DNA from: Desulfobacterales bacterium
GTDB lineage: Bacteria; Desulfobacterota; Desulfobacteria; Desulfobacterales; 4be13
Length of the DNA stretch: 16,749 nt
Direction of reading: 5' to 3'
NCBI GenBank assembly: GCA_029940115.1
Contig: JAOZRQ010000090.1
Location: forward strand, 1 to 16,749
Positions within the stretch are counted from its first letter, which is position 1. Each line of letters starts with the position of its first letter. This document shows positions 1 to 8,235 of the stretch, one piece after another. Below the pieces are notes generated by a model that was given only the letters and a program-made list of their open reading frames with translations, was not told where the DNA came from and did not search any database. Both the position numbers and the translations under genes were made by a program.

Positions 1-184
1 CATAATTTTTGTTCAGTCCCGCAGGGACTTGTGAAAGTAGCCCGGCAATTCGTTCGACTGAGCTCACGCCGAAGCATTGCCGGGGTCGGACATGCATAAT
101 TTTTGTTCAGTCCCGCAGGGACGACCGGACTTGTTGAAATGCAATGGGACGTCCCGGTCGTCCCACGGGACTCGGGGGCTTCTG
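1..184. repeat. Non-coding repeat-family copy with palindromes (continues off the left edge)
   Basis: A 28-bp sequence occurs identically at 1-28 and 95-122 (period 94). Each copy contains the hairpin GTCCC-gca-GGGAC. Between them CCCGGCAAT (41-49) and ATTGCCGGG (76-84) form an inverted repeat with a 26-nt loop. The core (GGGACTTGTGAAA, CCCGGCAATTC, ATTGCCGGG, TCGGnCATGCA, GGGACGAC) recurs in reverse complement at 12783-12955, so this is an interspersed family. Positions 123-184 hold further GGGAC/GTCCC palindromes. No gene is seen here. The left boundary cannot be defined because the repeat touches the edge of the window. Confidence 0.75.
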
Positions 185-445
185 TCAACTCACCCCAGGA
201 AACAACCTTACCTGACGCATATTGGGGATTGTCCCGTCAGCCGGACTGAATCGGACCTTCGTGCCTGTCATCTCAAAGGGATATGTCGTGCTCGAATCCG
301 GGCTGACCTCCGGCTCAAATCTCACCACGTCATCGTCGCTGAAACGGATCACGACATAGGTGTAGTGCATGACCCTCCCGGAATGGAGTTCCTCCACCTT
401 CAGCCGATTGCCCACAGGCCCGACATAGGAAAAAGAGCATCTCAC
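185..445 (-). CDS. Small DUF3592-like protein, possibly N-terminally truncated
   Basis: 86 codons from a GTG that overlaps the TGA of the upstream gene (GTGA overlap, 442-445), which suggests translational coupling. The AAAAGGAG just before it sits very close to the GTG. An ATG four bases further on is in another frame and closes quickly. The sequence has a beta-rich pattern: a Gly-Arg-Val segment, TYVVIRFSDDD, then a VRFSPAD segment. This resembles the soluble part of DUF3592 proteins (V/I-x-F-x-D-x-D-G followed by V-x-V-x-Y-x-P). The transmembrane helices typical of that family are absent, so it may be a stand-alone soluble version or a remnant. Function is unknown and the family assignment is tentative. 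Confidence 0.5.
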   Translation of the reverse strand: MRCSFSYVGPVGNRLKVEELHSGRVMHYTYVVIRFSDDDVVRFEPEVSPDSSTTYPFEMTGTKVRFSPADGTIPNMRQVRLFPGVS

Positions 446-1065
446 TCCTTTTCAGATGTGATGTTTTCCATGGATGTCCTGATGAATTCCAGCTCATCCA
501 TTTTCATCTGAATGAGTTTTCTCAATCCAGCTGATTGAAGCTTGTCCGACTTGGCCAACTTCTCCAATATCGGGACAGAATCCGGAGAACTTAGCCGGGA
601 GACGTGTTTCACAAGCATCTTTCTCAGTATCCCGGCATTGTGTGATTCGTCATAACGTGTCCACAGACAGAGAAAATCCTCCTCAAGTGTGTCAAAATAT
701 CTCTGAGACTCGACAGCACATGTGTATCTTTGTATTCTGAGACTTGTCTCCTTACGAACATCATCCCGGAATTTTGTCAGAAGTTCCGAACATAAGGCAA
801 TCGCATTCTGTGACAGACCTGCAAGCCTCAGATTGCATATTTCCGAATACCGCACATCAAATTCATCGGGATGGATTTCACTGATTCTCCGAGCGAATCT
901 TACCCATTCATGATTGTGCGCGACACGCATGTTGGTCAGGTGTGCGGTATCCAGTGCTTCTGCCAGCGCAGCCTCCTGATAACAAATTTTTGCTGTGCTG
1001 AAATCCGACTTGTCAAAAGCGTTTTCAGCTTTTTCGGTGAGTTCGGTTGCATTACTGAGTGGCAT
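442..1065 (-). CDS. Hypothetical alpha-helical protein with TPR-like N-terminus
   Basis: 207 residues, no signal peptide and no membrane segment. Residues about 5-40 (ATELTEKAENAFDKSDFSTA and what follows) look like a tetratricopeptide hairpin, with small residues at the expected A/Y positions. The rest is a helical, charged solenoid-like sequence with HEAT/TPR-like spacing but no motif I can name. A purine-rich GAGAGGGAA lies about 7 nt before the ATG at 1065, supporting this start. It overlaps the next gene by four bases, so the two form a small operon. A 282-nt spacer separates it from the CHAT gene upstream on the same strand. The CHAT protein also carries TPRs, so a partner or regulatory role is conceivable, but this is only inference from proximity. 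I do not recognise a specific family. Confidence 0.7.
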   Translation of the reverse strand: MPLSNATELTEKAENAFDKSDFSTAKICYQEAALAEALDTAHLTNMRVAHNHEWVRFARRISEIHPDEFDVRYSEICNLRLAGLSQNAIALCSELLTKFRDDVRKETSLRIQRYTCAVESQRYFDTLEEDFLCLWTRYDESHNAGILRKMLVKHVSRLSSPDSVPILEKLAKSDKLQSAGLRKLIQMKMDELEFIRTSMENITSEKE

Positions 1066-1270
1066 ATCGCATTCCCTCTCAAACAGTTATGGATGAAATT
1101 CGGTCTGCTGACAGCAAGCCGAATGCTATTCGTCATTTATATGAAGATGGTGTCAAACTCATTTCTTCCCGCTTGATCTTTTGATAGTACCGAATTGCCG
1201 CGTTGCAACATCGTAATTTGCCGATATGCGATGCTCATATCCGACAAAGTCCTCCGGCTGAAAACTCCCT

Positions 1271-1326
1271 TGCCCGTGCCCGAAACTGGGGCATGGGCAG
1301 AGGGGCAACAGGTGTTTTCAAACACC
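1271..1326 (-). terminator. Stem-loop pair downstream of the CHAT gene, possible terminator
   Basis: The 282-nt gap between the CHAT stop (1348) and the next start (1065) contains two dyads. TGCCCGTGCCC (1271-1281) pairs with GGGCATGGGCA (1289-1299) across a 7-nt loop with one G-T wobble. GGTGTTT (1311-1317) and AAACACC (1320-1326) face each other with only 2 nt between them. On the minus strand the larger stem lies about 50 nt past the CHAT stop codon. It is followed by AGGGAGTTTTC, a poor U-tract, so an intrinsic terminator is possible but not proven. Nothing else is recognised in the gap. Confidence 0.35.
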
Positions 1327-1347
1327 TTCTATATCTCAGCTTGCCGC

Positions 1348-4300
1348 TTACAACCAATTCCCGATCATCAAAAACGGGGCCCAGTATATCGGATGCCGGT
1401 ACCCGCGTTGGCTCATCAGCCACCTCTGTGCCTGTTGCAGGGCTTTGGCCTTGGTTGCGCCGGGCTGGCTGAGTTGCTGGTAGAACACTTTGATCAGCTG
1501 GGAGGTGGCCCTGTCATCCACATACCAGAGGGTGGCCATGGCACTTTTGGCACCCGCCTTCACCGCGATCCCCGCCAGCCCCATCGCGGCCCGCTCGTCC
1601 CCGATCGCGGTCTGGCACGCGCTCAGGGTGAGGAGTTCCACCGGGTTCTCACGGAATCTGCCGATATGGATGAGCCGTTCGAGCCCGTTCAGTGTGAGCC
1701 GGTCATTGTAGGTCAGGAGAAACGAGTTCTGGGACGTGCGGTCAAATACCCCGTGGGTGGCCAAATGCAGGACAGAATACGCATGACGCCGGAACTCGGC
1801 GGTCAGATTCTCAATGGTGTAGTCCTGATTGTGAAGGACGGCCCCGGCCTTCATGATCTCTCCCACATCCCTGAGCTCCGCCTTTACCGAGGGGAGCGGC
1901 GGAAAGTCCCGGACCCCCTCGGAGATGCCGGCGAGAAGAATCGGCGCGTTTCTCATTTCCGATGGACTCGGGTCGGTGAGGGTGATGCCCGGAATGACGC
2001 CGAGCGCATATCTCTCAAACAGAAATTGGTCGCGGTCATGCAATGCTGAGAAAGGGATGAGACGGAGCGCGCCGTCAGGCGCGATGATCAGGGTGTCAAT
2101 TGCCCGGGATCCCAGTGCCGGGTCCAAGGGGCGAATCAGCCAGTCATAAAGCTTTTCCGCATTTTCTCGGAACAGATACGCGGAACGCGTCTGCAACTGT
2201 CTGCGGAATGCCCTGACGGTTTTGTCAAGATCATCAGAACGGACAGGCACGTGGCTCGCCTGGATCTCGTCACCCATGATCAGAAGAAGAACCAGGCGAT
2301 CCGCCAAGGCAATCGGATAGATGACCGCGGCATGGTCGGGAACGCGGTACGACACGCTCTCTGAAGAGGGTCTGAGACATTCGTCCTGAAAGAAGTTCTG
2401 CAACTCGGCTCGCTTCAAGCGTTCCATTGCGTTCATCGCGTCCCGAAGCCTCTCTTGCCGGTACGTCTTATCCACGGTCTCGGCCTGGATCAGACGGAGC
2501 TCCGCAAGCCCGAGATAGACCGGCCGGATCTGCTCGTCAAAGAGATCGCTCTGAAACCGGTATCCCTTGGACAATTCCCCTCGGATCGGGTTCAGCACGG
2601 CCACTGCCTTCTCGAAGGCATTGACGGCCTCATCCGTTTTACCGGTATCCCTGAACAACCGGCCCAACTGCCACTGCCACAGATAGAGGATTTCAGGGAT
2701 ATTCTCCTGGTCGGCAAAGAATATCGCCCGCCGGGTCGCGGGCAGGGCTTCGGTATAACGTCTCTGGGATTCATACCATTGCCCGGCATAGCCGTGGGCA
2801 CAGGAGAGTATCCGGGTGTTTCCGATGGCCGCCCCGATCTCTGCCGCCCGATTCAGCAAGTCGAAACTGATCGCGAAGAGCTGATAGCTGGCCGGCTTCC
2901 CCGGTATCCCCTGTCCGAGAGAGAACAGCGCGGAACCGATTTTCAGGAGGTTCCGCCCCTTGTGTCGGTGGGCGATGTTTTGGATGATGCGGGTCAGGGA
3001 AATCATATCCGTGGCCGTCGAATAGGTGTCCGGCAGCGTCCCGACATGGGCCAGGATGTCGTGCAGGGCAGACGAGCTCTCTTCTGGAGAACCGGTTTCG
3101 GACGCGAGGAAAAGCAGATTCATCAATATCTTTGACTTCATCCTATCCGCATCCCGTGACTCACGGATCAGCGAGAGGCCTTCCGCGTAAGCGGCCAAGG
3201 CGTCCTGAAAGGCTTCATTGGCCGCGTCCGCATTGCCGAGATGGTTCAGGGCCGAGGCCAGGACATAATCCCTTTTCGGGCCGGGAGGGAGGGAACGGGC
3301 TTCTTTGAGTCCCTCATTCAGATACGCGGCCGAGTCGTCTCGATATCCCAAGGAGAGATGAATATCCCCAAGTCCGCTGAGGATCACGGCTTTCCGATAC
3401 CGGTCATCCGATTTTTCAGCAACGGAGAGCGCGTCTGTCAGAAGGGAGAGACTCTTCTCGTGGAATCCGAGGATCTGATAGACTCGGGCCAGATGCATCA
3501 GAATATCCGAATATGCCGACGGATCCGGTTCATCGAGAGAGAGAGTTGCGGCCTTCTCCCACATCTGTGCGGCATGTCTCAGTTTTCCGGCTTTGTGTGA
3601 CGCGTCTCCATTGAGAATCAGCGAATCCAGCGCGTCTTTTTCCTTCAGCTCCTTCGGCCCATCCAGATTCAGAAAGTAAACACGCGGGGGTGGGCTTCCC
3701 TGCAAATCTCCGAAGATAAACGCCGCGGCATCCGGGCCGGCCATCACTAGGCGGCTCACGGTTTCGCCGGATCGCTGGGCACAGGGGGTTCTCATCCAGC
3801 GGGACGCATCCATGAAGGTCTCGGGCAATACCGTGAGATCGCCGCTGATGTCCATGTCCGGCGATTCGATGGTCAACTGGCCGGACGCATCCACACTACT
3901 GTCGGATGATGAGACGAAATTCCCTCGGATGTGAATGTCGCCTCCCTCTCCCTCGTGAACACCGGTCTTGATGCGGCTGTGATTCAGAACGACAAATTCC
4001 GACTCAATATGAAAACTCCCTCCTGCCTCTTCCCCGCCGTATCTGATGGAATTGCGGATGTCGCTGTCTGACAGGTGAATGCGTTCTTTGGCGTCAATGG
4101 TCATGTTGCCGCCCCCGCCGCTTTGGGATTCGCTTGCGATGAAACTTTCGCCGGACAAGCTGACGGCATCCGCGCTGATGTTGATTGTGCCTGCGTCCCC
4201 GCCGTTCGTCTCGGCTTCGCTGACCGAGGATATCCATGCGCGGTCACTCAGTTCGAGTTTCCCTGCGTCCAAGTTTATAATGCCGGCATCCCCACCGCCG

Positions 4301-6096
4301 CGGTTCACCGTTCCTATCGCACCGTTGTTGTCAAGAGAGACTTTCTGTATGGAAAGACTTAGTTCACCGCCTCTTCCTGAATCCGGTTCCTTGCTGTTCG
4401 AGTTGCTGAACACCCCGGTGAACTGACCCGCCACTCCTGAAGCGGTCAATGTGTCTGATACGATTTCGACATGTCCGCCGTCTCCGGATCCGAAGCTGCA
4501 AGCCCTGACAACGCCGCCGTTGCTCAGGCTGATCTCCGGGCTGTCTATCCCAATTGTGCCGCCTCCTCCGGGACCAAAGGTGAGCGTCCTGATCTCTCCG
4601 CCGTCGGTCAGGATGATCTCCCGGGCGTCTATCTCGACCTTTCCGGCATCACCTGCATCGGATTCCTCGCTGAATGTGTTGCTGCCAGGGCCGCTCGGGA
4701 TGTCCGCATTCATGCCGCCTGTTTCTGAAATGCTCAGAAGGTCCCTGACTTTGATGAAAACAGTGCCGCCATCCCCGGAACTGTATGTGCAGGTTCTGAT
4801 CATCCCCGCGCGGGTCATGGTGATCTCCCGTGCTTCTATTTCAACTGTGCCGCCGTCTCCGGGGCCGTAGGTCATCCCCCCGATCTTGCTGCGGTCGGTC
4901 AGGATGACCTCTCCCGCGTCTATCTTGATTTTCCCTGCATGGCCGGCGTCGGATTCATTACTTAGCGAGTTGCTGAGAATCCCGGTCGGCAGATAGTCTC
5001 CCTGGCCTGTCCCTGTGACTTTCAGGAGATCACCGGCGTTGATGAGAATGGTTCCGCCATCTCCGGATCCGGAGGTGCCGGTGTCAATCAGAGCGCCGTT
5101 GTCCATGGTGATTTCCCGGGCATCTATGAGAATGGTTCCGCCATCTCCCGGGCCGTCAGAGAGACCGCTGATCACGGCCCTGTCGCTCAAGGAGAGGGTG
5201 TCGGCCTGAATGTCAATTCTGCCGCCGCCGTGGCTGTCGGTGGCCACCTTCGATTTTTCAGAAAGGGAAATATGGCCTTTTTTCTCGATTGAGGAGAGAA
5301 CCAAGCCCGAACCGGTGAGAACAACTTCCCCGGGGGAGGCGACGGCGGCCATGTTGATCTGGCCGGCCGGTGCTCTGATCTCCCCTGTCTGTACAATTTC
5401 TGCCACACCATTTTCATCAACTTCCCCGGTCTGGTAAAATGTGCCGTTTTTTATCTCAATATCCCCGCTGATGAGAGACAGGGCATTCCCTTCTGACACC
5501 TGAAGCCCTGTCGGATTTTCGTTCCATTCTGTTTCCGTCATCTCCCCCCGACCCTGAATGGAGACGGGACCCGCATGATTGTCCAGAAATCCGAATGCCG
5601 TGGGTGCGGCCACGGAGATCACCTCATCGGCATGAGGCATGGCATAGAATCTGTCGTTTTGACCCAAGCGCAGATAATCGGCCGTGCTGACATGGAACGA
5701 TCCACTCAAGTCGAGGGACGCGTTCGGGCCGAACATCACGCCCGCGGGATTCAGGAACCAGAGACCCGCGTTCGGGATGGCGGAGCCGAGCCTGCCGTCA
5801 ATCCAAGACGCCCCGCCGCCAGTCACCCGGCTGACAATGTTTTGGACCGAATTCGGTCCGGTGAAGGTCGCGCTTTCTCCGGAATGGATGTTGAACTGCC
5901 GGAAGCTGTGGAACAGATTTGAGCCGGCATGCTCTCCGTATTCGGCCTTGATTTCGTAATTCGGCCCCGGCAGGTCAAGCCTTCCTGCGGGGCCGACCGT
6001 GCCGTCAAGCGCTATGCCAACGGGGTGTGTGCCGTCAGCATAGGCCGAAAGGGTGATGATGGTTGCCAAAAAAATGGCAACAAGGGATTGCAACAT
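1348..6096 (-). CDS. Secreted filamentous-haemagglutinin/TPR/CHAT-domain protein (caspase-like protease)
   Basis: 1582 residues. Residues 1-20 form a signal peptide with an A-Y-A cleavage site. Residues about 25-165 match the TPS haemagglutination-activity domain, including a variant NPAGVMFG (116-123) of the usual NPNGI-x-FG. Residues about 170-760 are a Gly/Asp-rich right-handed beta-helix with GDGGT-I-x-I repeats. Residues about 835-1180 carry TPRs. Residues about 1305-1582 are a CHAT domain with catalytic His1448 (LATHG) and Cys1494 (SACQT), 46 residues apart, both intact. Expected biology: Sec export, then passage through a TpsB/FhaC-type outer-membrane pore, giving a surface or released adhesin bearing a cysteine-protease-like effector. 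No TpsB gene is in the window. GGAGAGG about 9 nt before the ATG supports the start. Proteins with this architecture are known from cyanobacteria and other filamentous or multicellular Gram-negatives. Substrate and activation are unknown. Confidence 0.9.
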   Translation of the reverse strand: MLQSLVAIFLATIITLSAYADGTHPVGIALDGTVGPAGRLDLPGPNYEIKAEYGEHAGSNLFHSFRQFNIHSGESATFTGPNSVQNIVSRVTGGGASWIDGRLGSAIPNAGLWFLNPAGVMFGPNASLDLSGSFHVSTADYLRLGQNDRFYAMPHADEVISVAAPTAFGFLDNHAGPVSIQGRGEMTETEWNENPTGLQVSEGNALSLISGDIEIKNGTFYQTGEVDENGVAEIVQTGEIRAPAGQINMAAVASPGEVVLTGSGLVLSSIEKKGHISLSEKSKVATDSHGGGRIDIQADTLSLSDRAVISGLSDGPGDGGTILIDAREITMDNGALIDTGTSGSGDGGTILINAGDLLKVTGTGQGDYLPTGILSNSLSNESDAGHAGKIKIDAGEVILTDRSKIGGMTYGPGDGGTVEIEAREITMTRAGMIRTCTYSSGDGGTVFIKVRDLLSISETGGMNADIPSGPGSNTFSEESDAGDAGKVEIDAREIILTDGGEIRTLTFGPGGGGTIGIDSPEISLSNGGVVRACSFGSGDGGHVEIVSDTLTASGVAGQFTGVFSNSNSKEPDSGRGGELSLSIQKVSLDNNGAIGTVNRGGGDAGIINLDAGKLELSDRAWISSVSEAETNGGDAGTINISADAVSLSGESFIASESQSGGGGNMTIDAKERIHLSDSDIRNSIRYGGEEAGGSFHIESEFVVLNHSRIKTGVHEGEGGDIHIRGNFVSSSDSSVDASGQLTIESPDMDISGDLTVLPETFMDASRWMRTPCAQRSGETVSRLVMAGPDAAAFIFGDLQGSPPPRVYFLNLDGPKELKEKDALDSLILNGDASHKAGKLRHAAQMWEKAATLSLDEPDPSAYSDILMHLARVYQILGFHEKSLSLLTDALSVAEKSDDRYRKAVILSGLGDIHLSLGYRDDSAAYLNEGLKEARSLPPGPKRDYVLASALNHLGNADAANEAFQDALAAYAEGLSLIRESRDADRMKSKILMNLLFLASETGSPEESSSALHDILAHVGTLPDTYSTATDMISLTRIIQNIAHRHKGRNLLKIGSALFSLGQGIPGKPASYQLFAISFDLLNRAAEIGAAIGNTRILSCAHGYAGQWYESQRRYTEALPATRRAIFFADQENIPEILYLWQWQLGRLFRDTGKTDEAVNAFEKAVAVLNPIRGELSKGYRFQSDLFDEQIRPVYLGLAELRLIQAETVDKTYRQERLRDAMNAMERLKRAELQNFFQDECLRPSSESVSYRVPDHAAVIYPIALADRLVLLLIMGDEIQASHVPVRSDDLDKTVRAFRRQLQTRSAYLFRENAEKLYDWLIRPLDPALGSRAIDTLIIAPDGALRLIPFSALHDRDQFLFERYALGVIPGITLTDPSPSEMRNAPILLAGISEGVRDFPPLPSVKAELRDVGEIMKAGAVLHNQDYTIENLTAEFRRHAYSVLHLATHGVFDRTSQNSFLLTYNDRLTLNGLERLIHIGRFRENPVELLTLSACQTAIGDERAAMGLAGIAVKAGAKSAMATLWYVDDRATSQLIKVFYQQLSQPGATKAKALQQAQRWLMSQRGYRHPIYWAPFLMIGNWL
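4300..5154 (-). repeat. Three tandem units of about 96 codons in the beta-helix
   Basis: Residues 315-410, 411-507 and 508-599 of the CHAT protein are three diverged copies of one unit. Each unit starts GPGDGGT (or GPGGGGT), has a second GDGG 28 residues later, then an S-N-S/S-N-T Ser-rich loop with ESDAG or PDSG, then an I-x-L-T-D/N strand ending G-x-I. Spacing between the GDGG pairs is 28 residues within a unit and about 96 between units. At DNA level, short stretches such as AGAATGGTTCCGCCATCTCC recur (near 5046 and 5130). The arrangement suggests growth by unequal crossing-over of coding repeats. Confidence 0.75.
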
Positions 6097-6221
6097 GATA
6101 ATATTTCCTCTCCTCTTTTTATGTCACTCGCAAGCAAGCCTTGCATTTCCGGTCGTGTTGGCGGCTCCTCGGACATCATGCCCAGAAGAGGGGCCAAGGC
6201 CGCAAACATCATCTTCCTCAT
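6012..6221 (-). CDS. Possible small ORF overlapping the CHAT gene start
   Basis: A 69-codon ORF whose ATG (6221-6219) follows one of the strongest Shine-Dalgarno sequences in the window, AAAGGAGGAAG, at good spacing. It runs 85 nt into the CHAT gene in another frame. The N-terminus (MRKMMFAALAPLLGMM) resembles a short leader or membrane segment, but the rest has no recognisable domain and the C-terminal part is just the alternative frame of the CHAT signal peptide. It may be a leader ORF that couples translation into the CHAT gene, or the stump of a former gene, or chance. Apart from this and a TGACAACC-rich stretch, the 248 nt between the CHAT start and the ATPase stop hold nothing I recognise. 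Confidence 0.3.
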   Translation of the reverse strand: MRKMMFAALAPLLGMMSEEPPTRPEMQGLLASDIKRGEEILSCCNPLLPFFWQPSSPFRPMLTAHTPLA

Positions 6222-6344
6222 TTTTCTTCCTCCTTTCAGCCGGTTGTCAGTTGTCTGGTTGGGGTTGTCAGCCGCCAGTCGCCCCATGTTCGTTGTGACG
6301 GCCAATTTGAGAATCCACACAAGGCAACCCAGCACGACTGAGTT

Positions 6345-8114
6345 CTAAATCCTGATTTTCTTGGGTGCCCTGAGCCACCGCCGATCGGAACTCCAAGCGA
6401 TGTCGTGTTTTTTCAGATGTTCCAAGGTGTTCTTGTAAAACCCGTTCACGGAGAAGACGAACAGGACGGACTTGCCGATGCCCTCAAGCCTTCTCACCTC
6501 CTCCGCCTTTTTCACAAAATTCCGGGCCTCCCTCACGGAAAACTTGGACTTCCGGTTCTTCACCTCCCCGATCAGGGAGTAGTCGTTTCGGTCCGCCGCG
6601 ACGGCGAGGATGTCAATCTGGATGTCCCTCTTGTGAATGGGGGAGGCCGAATAGGACCACACCGTCTCATATTCGGCAAACCCGAAGTCGGTCGGCAGGT
6701 TCTCGGCCATGCCGAGAAACACCCGGTTCCTTCCGTGCGCGTGTATCCTCAGCTTGTCGATGATCAGATACTCCGCGAACTTGCCCCGGTACTGGCTGTA
6801 CTCTCCCGTCAGCCGCCTGTAATCTCTTTTGAGCCGCTCATACAGGACCTTGTACTCCTCCCTGATCTCCCCGGGGTCGAACCCGTTGATCTCCTTCTGA
6901 TAGACCCCCCGGAACACCTTGTCGAAGATGTTGTCCCGGACACCCCGGTAGTCGAAGTTGGAGCCTCCCTGCTCGATGATGTCCGCCATCACGATGATTT
7001 TGAGGCGCTCCTCCAGCTCCGAGTCGCCCATTCCGAGGTTCAGGGCCCTTCCCATCTCCTCCCGGGTCACCTCCCTCTCCCGGTGCTTGCAGAGATGCAG
7101 CACGATGCTTTTCGCATTCCTGCTGTTGGCCTTCCTCATGGCATAGCCCACATATTCCATCCAGACACCCCGGATGGTCCCCTCGTTGTGAAGGGTCTCG
7201 AACTCCAGTGTTCCCAGAAGACCCTTCTCCGACGTGAGGTCCCTTCCCGGACATTTGGAACGGAACAGGGCGGTGATGTAGAACGGGTTTCCCTCGGTCA
7301 GTCCGGCCATCAGGGGGACGATCCCCTCGGACACGGGAACGCCCTCCAGATGGGAGTACCTGAGGATCATATCGACCGCCTCATCTACGGGGAGGCCTTC
7401 GAGATAGTGGAACTGGAACCTTCCCGGAAGCATGCTGCGCAGGTCGTCCGCAAGCCACCCCACCCAGCTTCCGGCGACCAGAAGCGGCGCGTTCTTGTAC
7501 TCGGCCGTGTGCAGATGGCTGCCCGCGAGGTTCCCAGTCCGACGCCTTTTTTCCCTGTCCCAGAAGATGTAGCGGTTGAGGAACTGGAACTCGTCAATGA
7601 TCTGAAGCACACGCAGGTCATAATGCCCGGCGACGGCCCGGGGCGTCTCCCTCACCATGTTCCACAGGCGGTCCGTCTTTCCCTCGCCGCTCAGTGAGAT
7701 GGCCCTCTCCGTCAGCATCTCCAGATACTCGAACCCCTCCCTCCGGGCCACGGCCGCGGCGTCACGGAAGGTTCCCATCTGCGCGGATTCCAAGTATTCC
7801 GGGTTCCGGGTTCCGAACGCGATGAACTGGTAGACGAAGGTGAGGAGGAACTCCTCACAGAAGTCGCCGAGCCACTGGTCCGTCTCCCTGACCTCGAAAT
7901 AGAACGGAACGACTCTCGCGTCCTTGTGAAACGTGATGTTGAACAGTCTTTGCAAAATCGCTGTCTTCCCGGTCTTTCTCCGGGAGAGGATGGCCGTGCT
8001 CATGGAGATCTCCCGCGTTATCCGCTCAATCCAGTTCAGGAAGTAGGTCAGCTCCCTCTTCCTGCCTGTGAACAGTTCGGGGTTTCCGATTCTTTCCTTC
8101 AGATATGTTCTCAT
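6345..8114 (-). CDS. AAA ATPase fused to a PD-(D/E)XK nuclease-like domain
   Basis: 589 residues from the chosen start. The first third is a P-loop ATPase of the archaeal-ATPase/STAND-like kind: an N-terminal GRKREL motif, Walker A LSRRKTGKT (43-51) and Walker B VLQIIDEF (169-176; Asp174, Glu175). The first Gly of Walker A is replaced by Ser44. A helical, winged-helix-like middle follows. The C-terminus (about 450-560) shows the PD-(D/E)XK pattern: Asp501 in QIDIL, then GEVK with Glu517 and Lys519, and a following helix. This architecture occurs in DUF234-type ATPases of unknown cellular role. Start choice: the open frame extends to a GTG at 8207, but that lies inside a hairpin repeat. AAAAGGTGA lies 5 nt before the ATG at 8114, and homologous proteins begin near the R-x-Y-L-x-E-R segment. 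It has no close operon partner. Confidence 0.85.
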   Translation of the reverse strand: MRTYLKERIGNPELFTGRKRELTYFLNWIERITREISMSTAILSRRKTGKTAILQRLFNITFHKDARVVPFYFEVRETDQWLGDFCEEFLLTFVYQFIAFGTRNPEYLESAQMGTFRDAAAVARREGFEYLEMLTERAISLSGEGKTDRLWNMVRETPRAVAGHYDLRVLQIIDEFQFLNRYIFWDREKRRRTGNLAGSHLHTAEYKNAPLLVAGSWVGWLADDLRSMLPGRFQFHYLEGLPVDEAVDMILRYSHLEGVPVSEGIVPLMAGLTEGNPFYITALFRSKCPGRDLTSEKGLLGTLEFETLHNEGTIRGVWMEYVGYAMRKANSRNAKSIVLHLCKHREREVTREEMGRALNLGMGDSELEERLKIIVMADIIEQGGSNFDYRGVRDNIFDKVFRGVYQKEINGFDPGEIREEYKVLYERLKRDYRRLTGEYSQYRGKFAEYLIIDKLRIHAHGRNRVFLGMAENLPTDFGFAEYETVWSYSASPIHKRDIQIDILAVAADRNDYSLIGEVKNRKSKFSVREARNFVKKAEEVRRLEGIGKSVLFVFSVNGFYKNTLEHLKKHDIAWSSDRRWLRAPKKIRI

Positions 8115-8175
8115 CAGTGTCACCTTTTCCGACAGTTGGTTTGTCATCCGGAGTGCAAGGCTTATGGATATTGAA

Positions 8176-8235
8176 AAGTTCGTAGTTCCGCCTTTAGGCG
8201 GTGCCACACCCGCCTAAAGGCGGGACTGCGAACTT
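8176..8235. repeat. 60-bp imperfect hairpin repeat (GTAGTTCCGCC family)
   Basis: AAGTTCGTAGTTCCGCC and GGGACTGCGAACTT are the ends of a long imperfect inverted repeat with CCTTTAGGCGG/CCGCCTAAAGG at its core and a loop of about 5 nt. The same element, but perfectly paired, is at 13561-13617. It sits just upstream of the ATPase gene. If the ATPase frame were read from the upstream GTG it would translate into MAPPKGGTTNF, an artefact of the repeat. Confidence 0.85.

Noticed and set aside
1136..1156. TTGACA and TATAAA on the minus strand upstream of the TPR-like gene
   Set aside because: Only 9 nt separate the two hexamers, so they cannot be the two boxes of one sigma-70 promoter, and neither has a good partner at 16-18 nt.
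1195..2049. 284-codon plus-strand open frame, and a 430-codon one at 6405-7697
   Set aside because: They are antisense shadows of the CHAT and ATPase genes. The minus-strand genes have clear domains and catalytic motifs, while these have none.
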